Shown: piece after piece, positions 34,217-44,579 of the stretch
Position numbering within the stretch: position 1 is the first letter of the stretch
Layout: each line of letters starts with the position of its first letter
From: Flavobacterium cerinum
Lineage (GTDB): Bacteria > Bacteroidota > Bacteroidia > Flavobacteriales > Flavobacteriaceae
DNA length: 64,000 nt
Direction: 5' to 3'
Assembly (NCBI RefSeq): GCF_004028155.1
Contig: NZ_SBII01000012.1
Location: 1-64,000, forward strand
Made by a program: the position numbers and the translations under genes
Notes under the pieces: model-generated
Told to the model about the DNA's origin: nothing
Database searches by the model: none
Seen by the model: the letters and a program-made list of their open reading frames with translations, nothing else

Positions 34217-34254
34217 AGTTTCTCAGCCTCTAAGAGACTCAGCACCTAAGTGCC
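34217..34254. repeat. Palindromic intergenic insert between murG and murC
   Basis: Two short palindromes, CTCTAAGAG and GCACCTAAGTGC, stand side by side in a 47-base gap of an otherwise tight operon. The wording resembles dispersed intergenic repeats of flavobacteria, judged from memory. Confidence 0.4.
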
Positions 34255-35346
34255 TTATTTAATTAATTTTATAATTTCGTCAACAATATCTTTGGTGGCA
34301 TTTATTCGCGCCAGCTTCTTTATATTTTCACTCAGTTTATACTGCTTCTCTTCATTGGCAATCAAATCAGAAAATACAGGCTGAAACTGTGTATCCAGCT
34401 GCGCTTCTTTTAAAAGTAATGCGCCCTCTTTATCTACAATCGCCATAGCATTTTTGGTCTGGTGGTCTTCGGCAACATTAGGTGATGGTATAAAAATTAC
34501 CGGCTTACCTACTATGCAAAGCTCTGATACCGATGATGCTCCCGAACGGGATATCACCACATCTGCAGCTGCATATACCAAATCCATCCTGTCTATGAAC
34601 GAAAGTACATTTATGCTTTCTTTATCTCCGTAGTGACGGTACTCTTCAAAATAAAATTTACCACATTGCCATATTACCTGTACACCCTGAGCCAAAAGCC
34701 ACGAAAGCTCTTTTGCAATTAACTGGTTGATGCGTCTTGAACCAAGACTGCCTCCTAATACTAAAAGTGTTTTTTTAGCTGGGTCCAGTTCAAACCTTTC
34801 TATTGCTTCCTTTTTATTTTTAGCTACATCAATAATATCACTGCGAACAGGATTACCTGTAAAAACGATTTTCTCTTTCGGGAAAAAGCGCTCCAGGTTA
34901 TCATAGGCAACACAAATTTTACTTGCATTCTTTGCAAGCCATTTGTTGGTTATACCCGGAAAAGAATTCTGCTCCTGTATTACCGTTGGTATACCAAGTA
35001 TACCTGCTGCTTTTAATAATGGCCCGCTGGCAAAACCCCCGGTACCAATAACCACATCTGGTTTAAACTCTTTTATTATACTGCGTGATTTCACTAAACT
35101 GCTAAGCAGCTTTACCGGAAACATCGCATTATCTAATGTTAGCCTTCTTTGAATACCCGCTATCCACAAGCCAATAATTTTGTATCCTGCCTGCGGCACC
35201 TTCTGCATCTCCATCTTATCACTGGCACCTACAAAAAGTATTTCACTATCCGGGAAGCGCGATTTTAATTCATTTGCAATAGCAATCGCAGGATAGATAT
35301 GTCCACCTGTACCACCACCGCTTAATATGAATTTTTTGCTGCTCAT
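34255..35346 (-). CDS. murG: Lipid II synthase MurG (N-acetylglucosaminyltransferase)
   Basis: This 363-residue peripheral membrane enzyme transfers GlcNAc to lipid I. The motifs are [21 protein letters not shown] (loop 1), [11 protein letters not shown] (loop 2), [28 protein letters not shown] and [19 protein letters not shown]. It sits in the dcw order between ftsW and murC. Confidence 0.97.
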   Translation of the reverse strand: MSSKKFILSGGGTGGHIYPAIAIANELKSRFPDSEILFVGASDKMEMQKVPQAGYKIIGLWIAGIQRRLTLDNAMFPVKLLSSLVKSRSIIKEFKPDVVIGTGGFASGPLLKAAGILGIPTVIQEQNSFPGITNKWLAKNASKICVAYDNLERFFPKEKIVFTGNPVRSDIIDVAKNKKEAIERFELDPAKKTLLVLGGSLGSRRINQLIAKELSWLLAQGVQVIWQCGKFYFEEYRHYGDKESINVLSFIDRMDLVYAAADVVISRSGASSVSELCIVGKPVIFIPSPNVAEDHQTKNAMAIVDKEGALLLKEAQLDTQFQPVFSDLIANEEKQYKLSENIKKLARINATKDIVDEIIKLIK

Positions 35347-35368
35347 TTTTTATTTTTACTTCTACTAT

Positions 35369-36703
35369 TTATTTTCCGAATACCGCACTCATCGGGTTTT
35401 TAGACCTGTCTTCTATTGAGAATGCTGCCGGTTCTGCCGATTGTGTATTGCCATCGGTTTCTCCCATTGCTTCGGCTTCTTCATTTTGCTGTTCTCTCAG
35501 TATGTGCTCATCGATCATGCGCTGCAATGTTGCTTCGCGTTCTTCTTTCTCTGCCATTTCCTGAGCGATCTCTTCTTCTTTTTTAGTTACACTAATAATG
35601 ATTCCAATAGAGATACATGTCATCCATACCGAACTACCACCACTACTGATAAGCGGAAGCGTCTGCCCCGTTACAGGTAATAACTCTACCGCTACACCCA
35701 TATTTATAAGTGCCTGAAAAATTATCGGGAATCCAAGTCCTACTATGAGCAGTTTTCCAAAGAGCGATTTTGCTTTATGTGCTGTAACAAGAAACCTGAA
35801 AAACAGCATTAGGTATAAAACCAATACTGCAAGCCCGCCTGCTAATCCATATTCTTCCACAATAATGGCGAAGATAAAATCCGAAGAAGACTGCGGAAGG
35901 AAATTCTTCTGCACGCTCTTACCCGGTCCTAAGCCATACACCATTCCAGATGCTATTGCAATTTTTGCTTTTTCAATTTGGTAATCATCTTCATTAGGCT
36001 CGTCTGATGTGAATCGTTCAATACGGTTCATCCAGGTATCTACCCTGTTTGGCATAGCATCCGGAAACGCCTTTGCAAACAAAACGAACATGACCAACAT
36101 ACCAATACCTACACCTATGATCGCACCTAAATACCTAAGCGGATACCTACCCACAAATACCAGCATACACACCATCGAGAAAATAAGTGCTGCGGTAGAA
36201 AAGTTAGCCGGAAGTATCAGTGCCAGTATAGCAAATACCGGAACCCACAACTCAAAGAACGATGCCTTAAAAGTGATTTCCTTATCCTGCATTTTAGCCA
36301 GGTAGCGTGCTACATAGATCATAAGCACTATCATAGCCAGTGCCGATGTTTGGAAAGTAACCCCTATAAATGGCACTTTGATCCAACGGCTGGCATTAGC
36401 ACCGTCTATCACTGTACCCTGAAAAAAGGTATAGATTAGGAGCAGTCCTACAATTGGCAATGCAATTTGCGAGATCCCTTTATAGTAATGGTAGGGCACT
36501 TTATGAACAAAGTAAATAAGGCCAAAACCAATAAATATATGTACCAAATGCTTAACCAGATAACCAATAGTAGAGCCCTTACCAATTACATACACAAGGT
36601 TTGTACTTGCGCTGAAAACCGGCATGAACGAGATTAGGGCAAGCAGCATCACGAATGACCAGATCCCTTTGTCTCCCTTTAGGTTATTGATTAATTCTTT
36701 CAT
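35369..36703 (-). CDS. ftsW: Cell division protein FtsW (SEDS glycosyltransferase)
   Basis: This 444-residue SEDS-family polymerase makes septal peptidoglycan from lipid II together with FtsI. About ten helices are visible, with the SEDS signature region YQIEKAKIAIASGMVYGLGPGKSVQKNFLPQSSSDFIFAIIVEEYG and the end LPLISSGGSSVWMTCISIGII. A charged cytosolic tail of about 65 residues (EEIAQEMAEKEEREATLQRM) is longer than in E. coli and may contact other division proteins (inference). Confidence 0.95.
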   Translation of the reverse strand: MKELINNLKGDKGIWSFVMLLALISFMPVFSASTNLVYVIGKGSTIGYLVKHLVHIFIGFGLIYFVHKVPYHYYKGISQIALPIVGLLLIYTFFQGTVIDGANASRWIKVPFIGVTFQTSALAMIVLMIYVARYLAKMQDKEITFKASFFELWVPVFAILALILPANFSTAALIFSMVCMLVFVGRYPLRYLGAIIGVGIGMLVMFVLFAKAFPDAMPNRVDTWMNRIERFTSDEPNEDDYQIEKAKIAIASGMVYGLGPGKSVQKNFLPQSSSDFIFAIIVEEYGLAGGLAVLVLYLMLFFRFLVTAHKAKSLFGKLLIVGLGFPIIFQALINMGVAVELLPVTGQTLPLISSGGSSVWMTCISIGIIISVTKKEEEIAQEMAEKEEREATLQRMIDEHILREQQNEEAEAMGETDGNTQSAEPAAFSIEDRSKNPMSAVFGK

Positions 36704-36742
36704 TTTTATTCTATTTTCTTTTCAACATCATCCTTTTCATTC

Positions 36743-36787
36743 TCTGAGATTCTTCGACTTCACTGCGCTTCGCTCAGAATGACAAAC
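36743..36787. repeat. Dispersed-type palindromic repeat between murD and ftsW
   Basis: ATTCTTCGACTTC...GCTTCGCTCAGAATGAC in a 94-base gap has the wording (CATTCTGAGCG...GAAGAATC on the other strand) of a short intergenic repeat I remember from many Bacteroidota and other genomes. It forms an imperfect palindrome and interrupts the otherwise tight dcw operon. Confidence 0.6.
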
Positions 36788-36797
36788 AGTTGTAATC

Positions 36798-38129
36798 TTA
36801 TAAATTTTGTACCGCGATCTTAAATTGTTTACCGCGGTCTTCATAGCTTTCAAATAAATCGAAACTTGCACAAGCCGGAGAAAGCAATACTGTATCTCCT
36901 TTTTCTGAAAGTTTCTGAGCAATCTTAACAGCTTCCTGCATACTTGCAGTTTCTACTATAACATCTACTACGTTGCCAAACGCATTTATTATTTTCTGGT
37001 TATCTACACCAAGACACACTATCGCTTTTACTTTTTCTCTAACTAATGACATCAGCTCGTCGTAGTCATTTCCTTTATCAACACCACCCACAATCCATAC
37101 GGTTGGGGTATTCATACTATCCAGCGCAAAAAATGTTGCGTTAGTATTTGTAGCCTTACTATCGTTTATATACTGTACATTTTGTATTTTCAATACTTTT
37201 TCCAAACGGTGCTCTACACCCTGGAAATTAGACAAACTCTCTCTGATGGTTTCTTTCCTGATGCGCATAAGCTGGGCAACTGCTGTTGCTGCCATGGCAT
37301 TTTTTACATTGTGCTTTCCTTCTAATGACAGTTCGTTGATTGGCATAGTAAATTCTTCGTTAGTTATATTGCTGATAATAGTGTCGTTTTTTACATATAT
37401 CCCTCCTTCTACAACTTTCGTTAAGGAGAAAGGAATTTTTTGTGCTTTAATCGGGTTGCTTTCCAGCCATTTTGAAATTATTTCATCATCTGCATCATAT
37501 ACCAGGAAATCGCTTTCGGTCTGGTTCATGGTAATCCTGAACTTTGCTGCTACATACAATTCATATTTGTATTCGTAACGGTCAAGGTGATCCGGACTTA
37601 TGTTTGTTATTACTGCAATATGCGGGCGATAGCTTTTTATTCCATCCAACTGAAAACTACTTAGCTCCAGTACATATCCCTCATGCTTGTTTTCGGCTAT
37701 CTGCCAGGCAAAGCTTTTACCTATATTCCCTGCTAGCCCAAAGTTTAACGAACCTTGTTTCAGCAAGTGGTGCGTTAGCATTGTTGTTGTGGTTTTACCA
37801 TTACTTCCAGTAATCCCTATTGTTTCTACCTCTGTAAATTCTGATGCAAATTCTATTTCAGATATTACAGAAATCCCTTTTTCATGAAGTGCTTTTATAA
37901 TAGGCGACTTGTCGGGAATACCAGGGCTTTTCATTACAACATCGGCGTTAAGAATTAGTTCCTCCGTATGTTTTTCTTCTTCCCAGGTTATGTCATTAAG
38001 TGCAAGAACCTCTTTGTAATTGTTTTTTATCTTTCCAAAGTCGGATAGAAATACATCATATCCTTTTTTCTTACCAAGGATGGCAGTTCCAACACCGCTT
38101 TCTCCTCCTCCAAGTACTACTAGTCGCAT
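36798..38129 (-). CDS. murD: UDP-N-acetylmuramoylalanine--D-glutamate ligase MurD
   Basis: This 443-residue cytoplasmic ligase adds D-Glu. The N terminus is MRLVVLGGGESGVGTAIL, the ATP loop ITGSNGKTTTTMLTHHLL, then NISPDHLDRYEYKYELY and YINDSKATNTNATFFAL, with the end LLSPACASFDLFESYEDRGKQF. It starts three bases after mraY. Confidence 0.97.
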   Translation of the reverse strand: MRLVVLGGGESGVGTAILGKKKGYDVFLSDFGKIKNNYKEVLALNDITWEEEKHTEELILNADVVMKSPGIPDKSPIIKALHEKGISVISEIEFASEFTEVETIGITGSNGKTTTTMLTHHLLKQGSLNFGLAGNIGKSFAWQIAENKHEGYVLELSSFQLDGIKSYRPHIAVITNISPDHLDRYEYKYELYVAAKFRITMNQTESDFLVYDADDEIISKWLESNPIKAQKIPFSLTKVVEGGIYVKNDTIISNITNEEFTMPINELSLEGKHNVKNAMAATAVAQLMRIRKETIRESLSNFQGVEHRLEKVLKIQNVQYINDSKATNTNATFFALDSMNTPTVWIVGGVDKGNDYDELMSLVREKVKAIVCLGVDNQKIINAFGNVVDVIVETASMQEAVKIAQKLSEKGDTVLLSPACASFDLFESYEDRGKQFKIAVQNL

Positions 38130-38132
38130 AGG

Positions 38133-39359
38133 CTATCTTAGTTTTAAGGATACTACAGAGAAAATTGCCAACAGTATCGCTATGATCCAGAATCGGGTTA
38201 CAATCTTACTTTCATGATATCCCTTTTTCTGGTAATGGTGGTGTAAAGGTGCCATGAGGAAAATTCTCCGCCCTTCGCCAAATTTCTTTTTTGTGAACTT
38301 AAAGTAAGCTACCTGCAGTACTACCGAAAGGTTTTCTGCAAGGAAGATTCCGCATAGTACCGGTATTAATAATTCTTTACGAACCGCAATAGCCAGTACT
38401 GCTATAATACCTCCTATGGTTAAACTTCCTGTATCTCCCATAAATACCGATGCCGGATAGGTATTGTACCAAAGAAAACCAATTAGCGCACCCACAAATG
38501 CCGATATAAAGACCGTCATCTCCCCGGATCGCGGTATATACATTATATTCAGGTAATTTGAAAAAATAATGTTACCCGATACAAAGGCAAAGATCCCGAG
38601 GGCGAGTACGGCAATAGCCGATGTTCCTGCGGCGAGCCCATCGATACCATCGGTAAGGTTGGCCCCGTTAGATACTGCCGTGATAATAAATATCACGATA
38701 GGGATAAATATTAACCAAGCATAATTTTTATATCCTTCACCTGTCCAGGCAAGTAATTCAGAATAATCGAACTCATTATTTTTAAAGAACGGAATAGTAG
38801 TCGCTGTTGACTTCTCTTCTACACCTGCCTGAGAAATTACATTCTCTGTGCTGCTGTAAATGTTCACTTTTGCAGTATCTGTCCTTACAGTAACCGATGG
38901 ATGAAAATAAAGAATGTATCCTACAATCAATCCAAGTCCTACCTGTCCTACTACTTTGAACTTTCCTTTTAATCCTTCTTTGTCTTTTTTAAATATCTTG
39001 ATATAATCATCAATGAAACCAATTGTTCCCATCCAAAGTGTGGTAACAATAAGCAGCATGATATAGATATTATCCAACTTTGCCAGTAGTATTACCGGAA
39101 TAAGCGTAGAGATAATAATAATCAATCCTCCCATTGTTGGCGTACCTGCTTTTTGCGACTGACCCTCAAGACCCAGTTCACGAACGGTTTCGCCTATTTG
39201 CTGCCTGCGCAGAAAATTGATGATCTTTTTACCAAAAACAGTAGAAATAAGAAGCGACAAAATAATTGCCAGCCCTGAACGGAAAGTTATGTACTGGAAT
39301 ACTCCTGTACCCGGTACGTCTAACTGTTTGTCTAAGTATTCGAATAAGTAATACAGCAT
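38133..39359 (-). CDS. mraY: Phospho-N-acetylmuramoyl-pentapeptide-transferase MraY
   Basis: This 408-residue, ten-helix integral membrane enzyme makes lipid I from UDP-MurNAc-pentapeptide and undecaprenyl phosphate. Motifs are [49 protein letters not shown] and [13 protein letters not shown], and [19 protein letters not shown] near the end. It is about 50 residues longer than the E. coli enzyme because of an insert near residues 155-215 that is predicted to be extracytoplasmic. Confidence 0.97.
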   Translation of the reverse strand: MLYYLFEYLDKQLDVPGTGVFQYITFRSGLAIILSLLISTVFGKKIINFLRRQQIGETVRELGLEGQSQKAGTPTMGGLIIIISTLIPVILLAKLDNIYIMLLIVTTLWMGTIGFIDDYIKIFKKDKEGLKGKFKVVGQVGLGLIVGYILYFHPSVTVRTDTAKVNIYSSTENVISQAGVEEKSTATTIPFFKNNEFDYSELLAWTGEGYKNYAWLIFIPIVIFIITAVSNGANLTDGIDGLAAGTSAIAVLALGIFAFVSGNIIFSNYLNIMYIPRSGEMTVFISAFVGALIGFLWYNTYPASVFMGDTGSLTIGGIIAVLAIAVRKELLIPVLCGIFLAENLSVVLQVAYFKFTKKKFGEGRRIFLMAPLHHHYQKKGYHESKIVTRFWIIAILLAIFSVVSLKLR

Positions 39360-39366
39360 GCTCCGT

Positions 39367-40827
39367 CTATTTATTTAATTGTGCTAAAATTTCTTTTACT
39401 GTTTCCATATCATCAAAGTCGTAACGCACGCCTTTAATTTCCTGGTAGGTCTCATGGCCTTTTCCGGCTATAAGAATAATATCATTTGGTCTTGCCAGCT
39501 GGCAGGCAATTTTTATAGCCTGTCTCCTGTCTACCACTGCCAGTGTTTTTTTATAATTCTGAGGTTCTACACCTTTTTCCATGTCTTCAATAATATCCTC
39601 AGGAATCTCTGTTCTTGGATTATCTGAAGTAAAAATTGCCATAGTACTCATAGACGAAGCTATGTGCGCCATAACCGGACGTTTTGTCCTGTCCCTGTCG
39701 CCACCGCAACCTACAACTGTGATAAGCTGCTCATTCCTTGTACGGATGCTTTCAATTGTACTTAGCACATTTTCCAGAGCATCAGGTGTATGGGCATAAT
39801 CAACAATTGCCGTTACTTTAGTTTCTGATACTATGAACTGAAATCTTCCTGATACACTTTCCAACTCACTCATCAGTCGTAATACTTCCTGGCTTTCCAG
39901 CCCAAGGTTTACAGCCGTAGCATAGATAGCCAGCAGGTTATAAGCATTGAATGTTCCTATAAGTTTTACCCAAACTTCCTGCTCATTGATCTTAAGCAAT
40001 AGTCCTGATAGTTGGTTTTCCAGTATCTGAGCTTTATAATCGGCATAAGTTTTTAGTGCATACGTAAGCTTTTTAGCCATTGTATTCTGAAGCATTATCA
40101 AGCCATTCTTATCATCTACGTTCACTATTCCAAAAGCCGTTTTAGGCAATTCGTCAAAGAACCTTTTCTTAACATCCCTGTACTCTGCAAAATTGCTGTG
40201 GTAATCCAGATGGTCGTGCGATAAATTTGTAAACACTCCTCCTGCAAACTCTAATCCTGCCGTTCTGTTTTGGTGGATACCATGAGAACTTACTTCCATA
40301 AAGCAGTACTCACAGCCTATCTCTTCCATCTCCTTCAGGTACTTGTTTATGGTAAGCGAATCGGGTGTAGTATGTGTTGCCTTATACTCAGTATCGTCTA
40401 CCATTATCTTTACCGTAGAAAGCAGTCCTGTTTTATACCCTGCGTTCTTAAACATCTGATACAATAGCGATGCTATTGTCGTTTTACCGTTAGTACCTGT
40501 AATACCTACCAGTTTAATATTATGCGATGGATTGCCGTAATAGTTAGCCGCCATGTGAGCCAGTGCCGCACTGGCACTTTTTGCTTCTACATAAGTCACC
40601 CCATCTATAAGCAGTTCAGGCAGTGTTTCACATACTACAGCAACAGCGCCAAGGCTAATTGCTTTTTCTATAAAATCGTGTCCGTCACTTTGCGTACCAC
40701 GTATTGCAACAAAGGCATCGCCTTTACCTACAAGACGCGAGTCGAATTCTATTTTCGCAATATTAATATCTGTTGAACCCTTTACAGCTTCAATAGATGT
40801 CCTATATAATATGTCTCTTAAAACCAT
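39367..40827 (-). CDS. murE: UDP-N-acetylmuramoyl-tripeptide synthetase MurE
   Basis: This 486-residue ligase adds the third stem residue. The ATP loop [15 protein letters not shown] lies near residues 109-123, and ATHTTPDSL and [14 protein letters not shown] follow. The motif DNPRTE near residue 401 is the meso-diaminopimelate type rather than the lysine type. The ATG at 40827 overlaps the ftsI stop by one base (TGATG); a GTG one codon earlier is possible. Confidence 0.97.
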   Translation of the reverse strand: MVLRDILYRTSIEAVKGSTDINIAKIEFDSRLVGKGDAFVAIRGTQSDGHDFIEKAISLGAVAVVCETLPELLIDGVTYVEAKSASAALAHMAANYYGNPSHNIKLVGITGTNGKTTIASLLYQMFKNAGYKTGLLSTVKIMVDDTEYKATHTTPDSLTINKYLKEMEEIGCEYCFMEVSSHGIHQNRTAGLEFAGGVFTNLSHDHLDYHSNFAEYRDVKKRFFDELPKTAFGIVNVDDKNGLIMLQNTMAKKLTYALKTYADYKAQILENQLSGLLLKINEQEVWVKLIGTFNAYNLLAIYATAVNLGLESQEVLRLMSELESVSGRFQFIVSETKVTAIVDYAHTPDALENVLSTIESIRTRNEQLITVVGCGGDRDRTKRPVMAHIASSMSTMAIFTSDNPRTEIPEDIIEDMEKGVEPQNYKKTLAVVDRRQAIKIACQLARPNDIILIAGKGHETYQEIKGVRYDFDDMETVKEILAQLNK

Positions 40828-42836
40828 CACGATAATTCCAATATTATGGTTTGATCTTTACTAATTGCCTGCCCCGGTTTAAGGGACTGTTTTTTCACTT
40901 TTCCCATGCCTATAACCTGAACCTTAAGTCCCATGTTACCAAGCAGGGCAACAGCATCCATACCACTCATGCCTACTATATTAGGAACAACATCTTTAGA
41001 AACTGCTTCTTTATCATAGTAAGCGGCATACAGCTGCTCCTGTTTTTTTATCTGCTTATCCAGTTTCTTCACCCTGTTGGTAGAAGGCACATCGGTATAT
41101 ATTTTTTGCGCTATCCTTTTAAATACCGGCCCCGATACATCGGCTCCATAATATCCTTTATTTATAGACGGCTTATAGATAATAACGATACAGGAATACT
41201 CCGGTTTATCGGCAGGGAAATAACCCGCAAATGATGATGAGTAATACATACCATCATCGTGACTTTTACCTTTACCGTAGTTTACCTGAGCCGTACCTGT
41301 CTTGCCCGCCATAGAAAAATTAGGTGAATACAGTTTTGAACCCGTACCCTTTTTAACCACATTTGCCAATACCGCTTTCACTTTGTCTATAGTAGCCTGC
41401 GAACATATCTTAGGGTTAATAACCTCTTTGTCAAACTTCTTAATGGTCTTATCCCACTCTTTAATTTCTTTTACAAACAACGGCCTTACCAATTCTCCAT
41501 TATTAGCTACTGCATTATACAAGGCTAATGTTTGCAATGGTGTTAACGACACTCCATACCCAAATCCCATCCACGGCAATGATATCTTAGACCATGACTT
41601 ATCGGTAGTTTGTGGTATTCTTGGAACACCTTCACCTTTTATAGAAACACCCAGTTTTTTATTAAGACCAAAAGCATTCAGGTGATCTACAAACTGTTGT
41701 GGGTTATTTTTATAATTATCGTAAACTGCCTGAACCATTACGGTATTCGACGAAAGCTCAAAACCACGTGCCAGGGTTATTTTGCCATAACCACCTCTTT
41801 TAGAGTCACGCACTTTTCTATTCGAATAAGTGATCTCACCACCCCTGCTATCGTACACTTTACTGGTATCTACCTTTTTATCTTCAAGCAGTGATATTAA
41901 TCCCGCAAGTTTAAAAGTAGAACCCGGTTCCTGCGATTCACCCACTGCATAGTTTACTGTTTCATAATACGATCCATCTGTTGCACGGCCTAAATTAGAG
42001 ATCGCTTTTACATAGCCCGTTTTGGTTTCCATTACCACCACACAACCGTGATCTGCCTCATAAAACTCTAATTGTTTAAGTAGTGCATGGTGTGCAATAT
42101 CCTGTATGTAAACATCTATTGTAGAAACAATATCATAGCCATCTACAGGTTCTATTTCATTATTATCACTAATAGGCTTCCATTGGTTTTTAGCGATTTT
42201 CTGCATAAGGCGGCGGCCATCTTTACCATTAAGGTATTTTGCAAATGCCCCTTCTATACCTACAGCTTTATCCAATCCGGCATGATCTATTTCATCATAC
42301 CCAATGGTTCTTTTTGCGATCTTACCAATAGGATGCTCGCGTATTGTTTTCTGTTCGGTTATAATCCCGCCTTTATAAGCACCAAGATTAAACAGCGGAA
42401 AACTTTTAATACGCATATATTCTGTAAAGCTCAACCCTTTAGCTACTAAATAATACCTATTCTTTTTGGCTCTTGCTTTTTTAAGTTCAGAGTAATAATG
42501 CTCTGACGGCTTATTAAACATTACCGCAAGCGAATCGGCAAGCGGCTCCAGGTATTTATTAAAATCTTCCGATTTAGGCGCTAAGGCATCAAATCGAATC
42601 TTATAATTAGGTATGGATGTTGCCAAAAGGCTTCCATCGGCAGAATATACATTACCTCTGTTTGCCGGAATAGTAAAATCCCTAACCGTGCGGTCTTTAG
42701 CCAGCTGACGGTAATAATCTCCCTCTACCCACTGTATATTAGCGAGCTTTACAGTAATAAGTATAGCCATCACAAAAATTGCGAAGGCTACCAGGTACAT
42801 CCTGTAAGAGATTTTTTTATCGTCGTTTACTGCCAT
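40827..42836 (-). CDS. ftsI: Penicillin-binding protein FtsI (septal transpeptidase) with PASTA domain
   Basis: This 669-residue class B PBP has an N-terminal helix (about 13-33) and a dimerisation part (FTIPANRGNVYSADGSLLA). The transpeptidase has S306-T-F-K309, S362-S-N364 and K512-T-G514 as catalytic motifs. A C-terminal PASTA domain (about 607-669, DVVPNIVGMSGMDAVALLGNMG) is absent from E. coli FtsI and common in this phylum. It cross-links septal wall made by FtsW. Confidence 0.95.
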   Translation of the reverse strand: MAVNDDKKISYRMYLVAFAIFVMAILITVKLANIQWVEGDYYRQLAKDRTVRDFTIPANRGNVYSADGSLLATSIPNYKIRFDALAPKSEDFNKYLEPLADSLAVMFNKPSEHYYSELKKARAKKNRYYLVAKGLSFTEYMRIKSFPLFNLGAYKGGIITEQKTIREHPIGKIAKRTIGYDEIDHAGLDKAVGIEGAFAKYLNGKDGRRLMQKIAKNQWKPISDNNEIEPVDGYDIVSTIDVYIQDIAHHALLKQLEFYEADHGCVVVMETKTGYVKAISNLGRATDGSYYETVNYAVGESQEPGSTFKLAGLISLLEDKKVDTSKVYDSRGGEITYSNRKVRDSKRGGYGKITLARGFELSSNTVMVQAVYDNYKNNPQQFVDHLNAFGLNKKLGVSIKGEGVPRIPQTTDKSWSKISLPWMGFGYGVSLTPLQTLALYNAVANNGELVRPLFVKEIKEWDKTIKKFDKEVINPKICSQATIDKVKAVLANVVKKGTGSKLYSPNFSMAGKTGTAQVNYGKGKSHDDGMYYSSSFAGYFPADKPEYSCIVIIYKPSINKGYYGADVSGPVFKRIAQKIYTDVPSTNRVKKLDKQIKKQEQLYAAYYDKEAVSKDVVPNIVGMSGMDAVALLGNMGLKVQVIGMGKVKKQSLKPGQAISKDQTIILELS

Positions 42837-43174
42837 AATTTTTTAAAGAACCCTTTTTCATCTTCTTTTACAACTCTTATCTTTTTTGGCGGAACCGGAG
42901 AAGGAAATATTTCCCGTTCTTCCATCTTTTTTGAAATCGTAGATTCCATTTTGAGTTCCATTAACTCTGAGCGCCTGTCTACAAATTGCGACCGCAGCTC
43001 TTTAACCTCAGTTTCCAGCGCGCTTATCCTAAAGATCTTCTGCTCATAGTTATGAGAGTTCGCAATCATTATGATAGAAATAAGTATAAGAAATACGATA
43101 AAGCGCCAGTTTTTCATAGACCCTTGATCTACAAGATATTTTGCTTTTAATAATCCGTATACTCCGCCTTTCAT
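42827..43174 (-). CDS. ftsL: FtsL-like cell division protein
   Basis: This 115-residue bitopic protein has a short cytosolic start (GLLKAKYLVDQGSMKNW) and one helix at about residues 24-41. A periplasmic coiled coil follows (YEQKIFRISALETEVKELRSQFVDRRSELMELKME), then a Pro/Lys-rich end. Sequence identity in this family is low. Size, topology and position between rsmH and ftsI support FtsL. It overlaps the ftsI start by 10 bases. Confidence 0.88.
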   Translation of the reverse strand: MKGGVYGLLKAKYLVDQGSMKNWRFIVFLILISIIMIANSHNYEQKIFRISALETEVKELRSQFVDRRSELMELKMESTISKKMEEREIFPSPVPPKKIRVVKEDEKGFFKKLWQ

Positions 43175-43178
43175 CTTT

Positions 43179-44075
43179 TTATTTTTTTTCTGCTACGCGC
43201 AGTTTTGCACTTCTTGCCCTGTTGTTCACGTTTATTTCTTCATCGGTAGGGACGATAAGCTTCTCGATAATCTTAAATGGAACTGAGAAATTCCCAAAGA
43301 AATCACGCTCAGGTTCACCTTCAAACATACCGTTACGTACAAAACGTTTAACCAGCCTGTCCTCCAGCGAGTGATATGATATCACACTAAGCCTTCCTTC
43401 CGGTTTTAATAATTCTAATGACTGCTCTAAAAATTCTTTAAGCACATCCATCTCCTGATTTACCTCAATACGAATCGCCTGATAGATCTGAGCCAGTATC
43501 TTATTGCTTTTATGTGCAGGTAAAAAACGACCCAACACCTTTTTAAGCTGTTCAGAGTTTTTAATCGGCTCAATTTTTCTTGCCTCTACAATAGTATGCG
43601 CTAATGCACCACCATTTTTAAGTTCGCCATAATCCCAAAACACTCTTTTCAGATCTGCTTCTTCATAATCGTTCACCACTATAAAGGCATTCAGCTCGTT
43701 CTTTTTGCTCATCCTCATATCCAGCTCTGCTTCAAAGCGGGTAGAAAAACCCCTTTCTGCCACATCAAACTGGTGTGATGACACACCAAGATCTGCCAGT
43801 ATACCGTCTACTTCTTTTACATTATGAAAACGAAGGAATCTTTTAATGAACCTGAAGTTCTCAGGAATCAGCGTAAAACGCGCATCATCAAGAATATTTG
43901 CCTGCGCATCTTCATCCTGGTCAAAACCAAATAATCTTCCATCAGGACCAAGCCTTTTAAGGATTTCACGGGAATGCCCGCCACCACCAAAGGTTACATC
44001 TACATATACACCATCAGGCTTTATGTTAAGTCCGTCAACCGTTTCTTTCAATAAAACCGGATTATGATATTCCAT
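43179..44075 (-). CDS. rsmH: 16S rRNA (cytosine1402-N4)-methyltransferase RsmH
   Basis: This 298-residue enzyme (also called MraW) has the SAM site YVDVTFGGGGHSREIL (about 24-39), DGILADLGVSSHQFDVAERGFS, KSNKILAQIYQAIRIEVNQEMDVLKEFL and LSVISYHSLEDRLVKRFVR, all typical. Its start overlaps the mraZ end by 14 bases, in keeping with the dcw order. Confidence 0.97.
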   Translation of the reverse strand: MEYHNPVLLKETVDGLNIKPDGVYVDVTFGGGGHSREILKRLGPDGRLFGFDQDEDAQANILDDARFTLIPENFRFIKRFLRFHNVKEVDGILADLGVSSHQFDVAERGFSTRFEAELDMRMSKKNELNAFIVVNDYEEADLKRVFWDYGELKNGGALAHTIVEARKIEPIKNSEQLKKVLGRFLPAHKSNKILAQIYQAIRIEVNQEMDVLKEFLEQSLELLKPEGRLSVISYHSLEDRLVKRFVRNGMFEGEPERDFFGNFSVPFKIIEKLIVPTDEEINVNNRARSAKLRVAEKK

Positions 44076-44532
44076 CTTCGTCGTTTAAATTACCCATTAC
44101 ATCTTCCGCCAGGTCTGCAAAATCCATTACCGAATCATCAATTGACTTTTCGTACTTGTCTTTATCCCATATCTCAACGATATTCACCGCCGACGATAAC
44201 ACTATATCTTTATCAATCCCAGCAAAGACCACAAGATCTTTTGGTATAAGCAGCCTGCCGGTAGCATCAATTTCTATTATTTTAACCCCCGCCGTGAACC
44301 TTCTGATAAAATCATTGTTCTTTTTCACAAAGCGGTTCAGCTTATTTATCTTCTGCATCATTACATTCCATTCATTCATTGGATACAACTCAAGACAGGG
44401 CTGAAAAACCGAACGTTTAAGCACGAAGCCTTGGTTGACCTCTTGGGACAACTGCTTCTTCAAAGGAGCAGGCAGCATGAGCCTCCCCTTTGTATCCACC
44501 TTACATTCGTATGTCCCTATAATGGTATTCAA
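44062..44532 (-). CDS. mraZ: Transcriptional regulator MraZ
   Basis: This 156-residue protein has two SpoVT/AbrB-like halves: GTYECKVDTKGRLMLPAPLKKQL (start) and IEIDATGRLLIPKDLVVFAGIDKDIVLSSAVNIVEIWDKDKYE (about 85-130). MraZ forms rings and binds direct repeats upstream of its own operon. A clear array of such repeats lies 48 bases upstream of the ATG (see the operator feature), so autoregulation of the whole dcw cluster is likely. Confidence 0.96.
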   Translation of the reverse strand: MNTIIGTYECKVDTKGRLMLPAPLKKQLSQEVNQGFVLKRSVFQPCLELYPMNEWNVMMQKINKLNRFVKKNNDFIRRFTAGVKIIEIDATGRLLIPKDLVVFAGIDKDIVLSSAVNIVEIWDKDKYEKSIDDSVMDFADLAEDVMGNLNDEDGIS

Positions 44533-44559
44533 GTAGTTAGGTTTGAATTGATTTTAAAG

Positions 44560-44567
44560 CAAATATA
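44560..44567 (-). promoter_or_regulatory. -7 promoter element of the dcw operon (mraZ promoter)
   Basis: TATATTTG on the minus strand fits TAnnTTTG. The predicted start is near 44553, with a 20-base leader. The MraZ boxes lie directly upstream, over the -20 to -45 region. Confidence 0.6.
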
Positions 44568-44579
44568 GATATATTTTAC

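Noticed and set aside
36737..36922. A 61-codon minus-strand frame ending CHSERSAVKSKNLRE
   Set aside because: It is a shifted frame across the murD 3' end and the intergenic repeat; the ending is what this repeat word gives whenever it is translated.
28171..44532. murF or ddl hidden in the dcw cluster
   Set aside because: Every gene in the cluster was assigned and the remaining gaps are too short; absence of murF here is usual for Bacteroidota.
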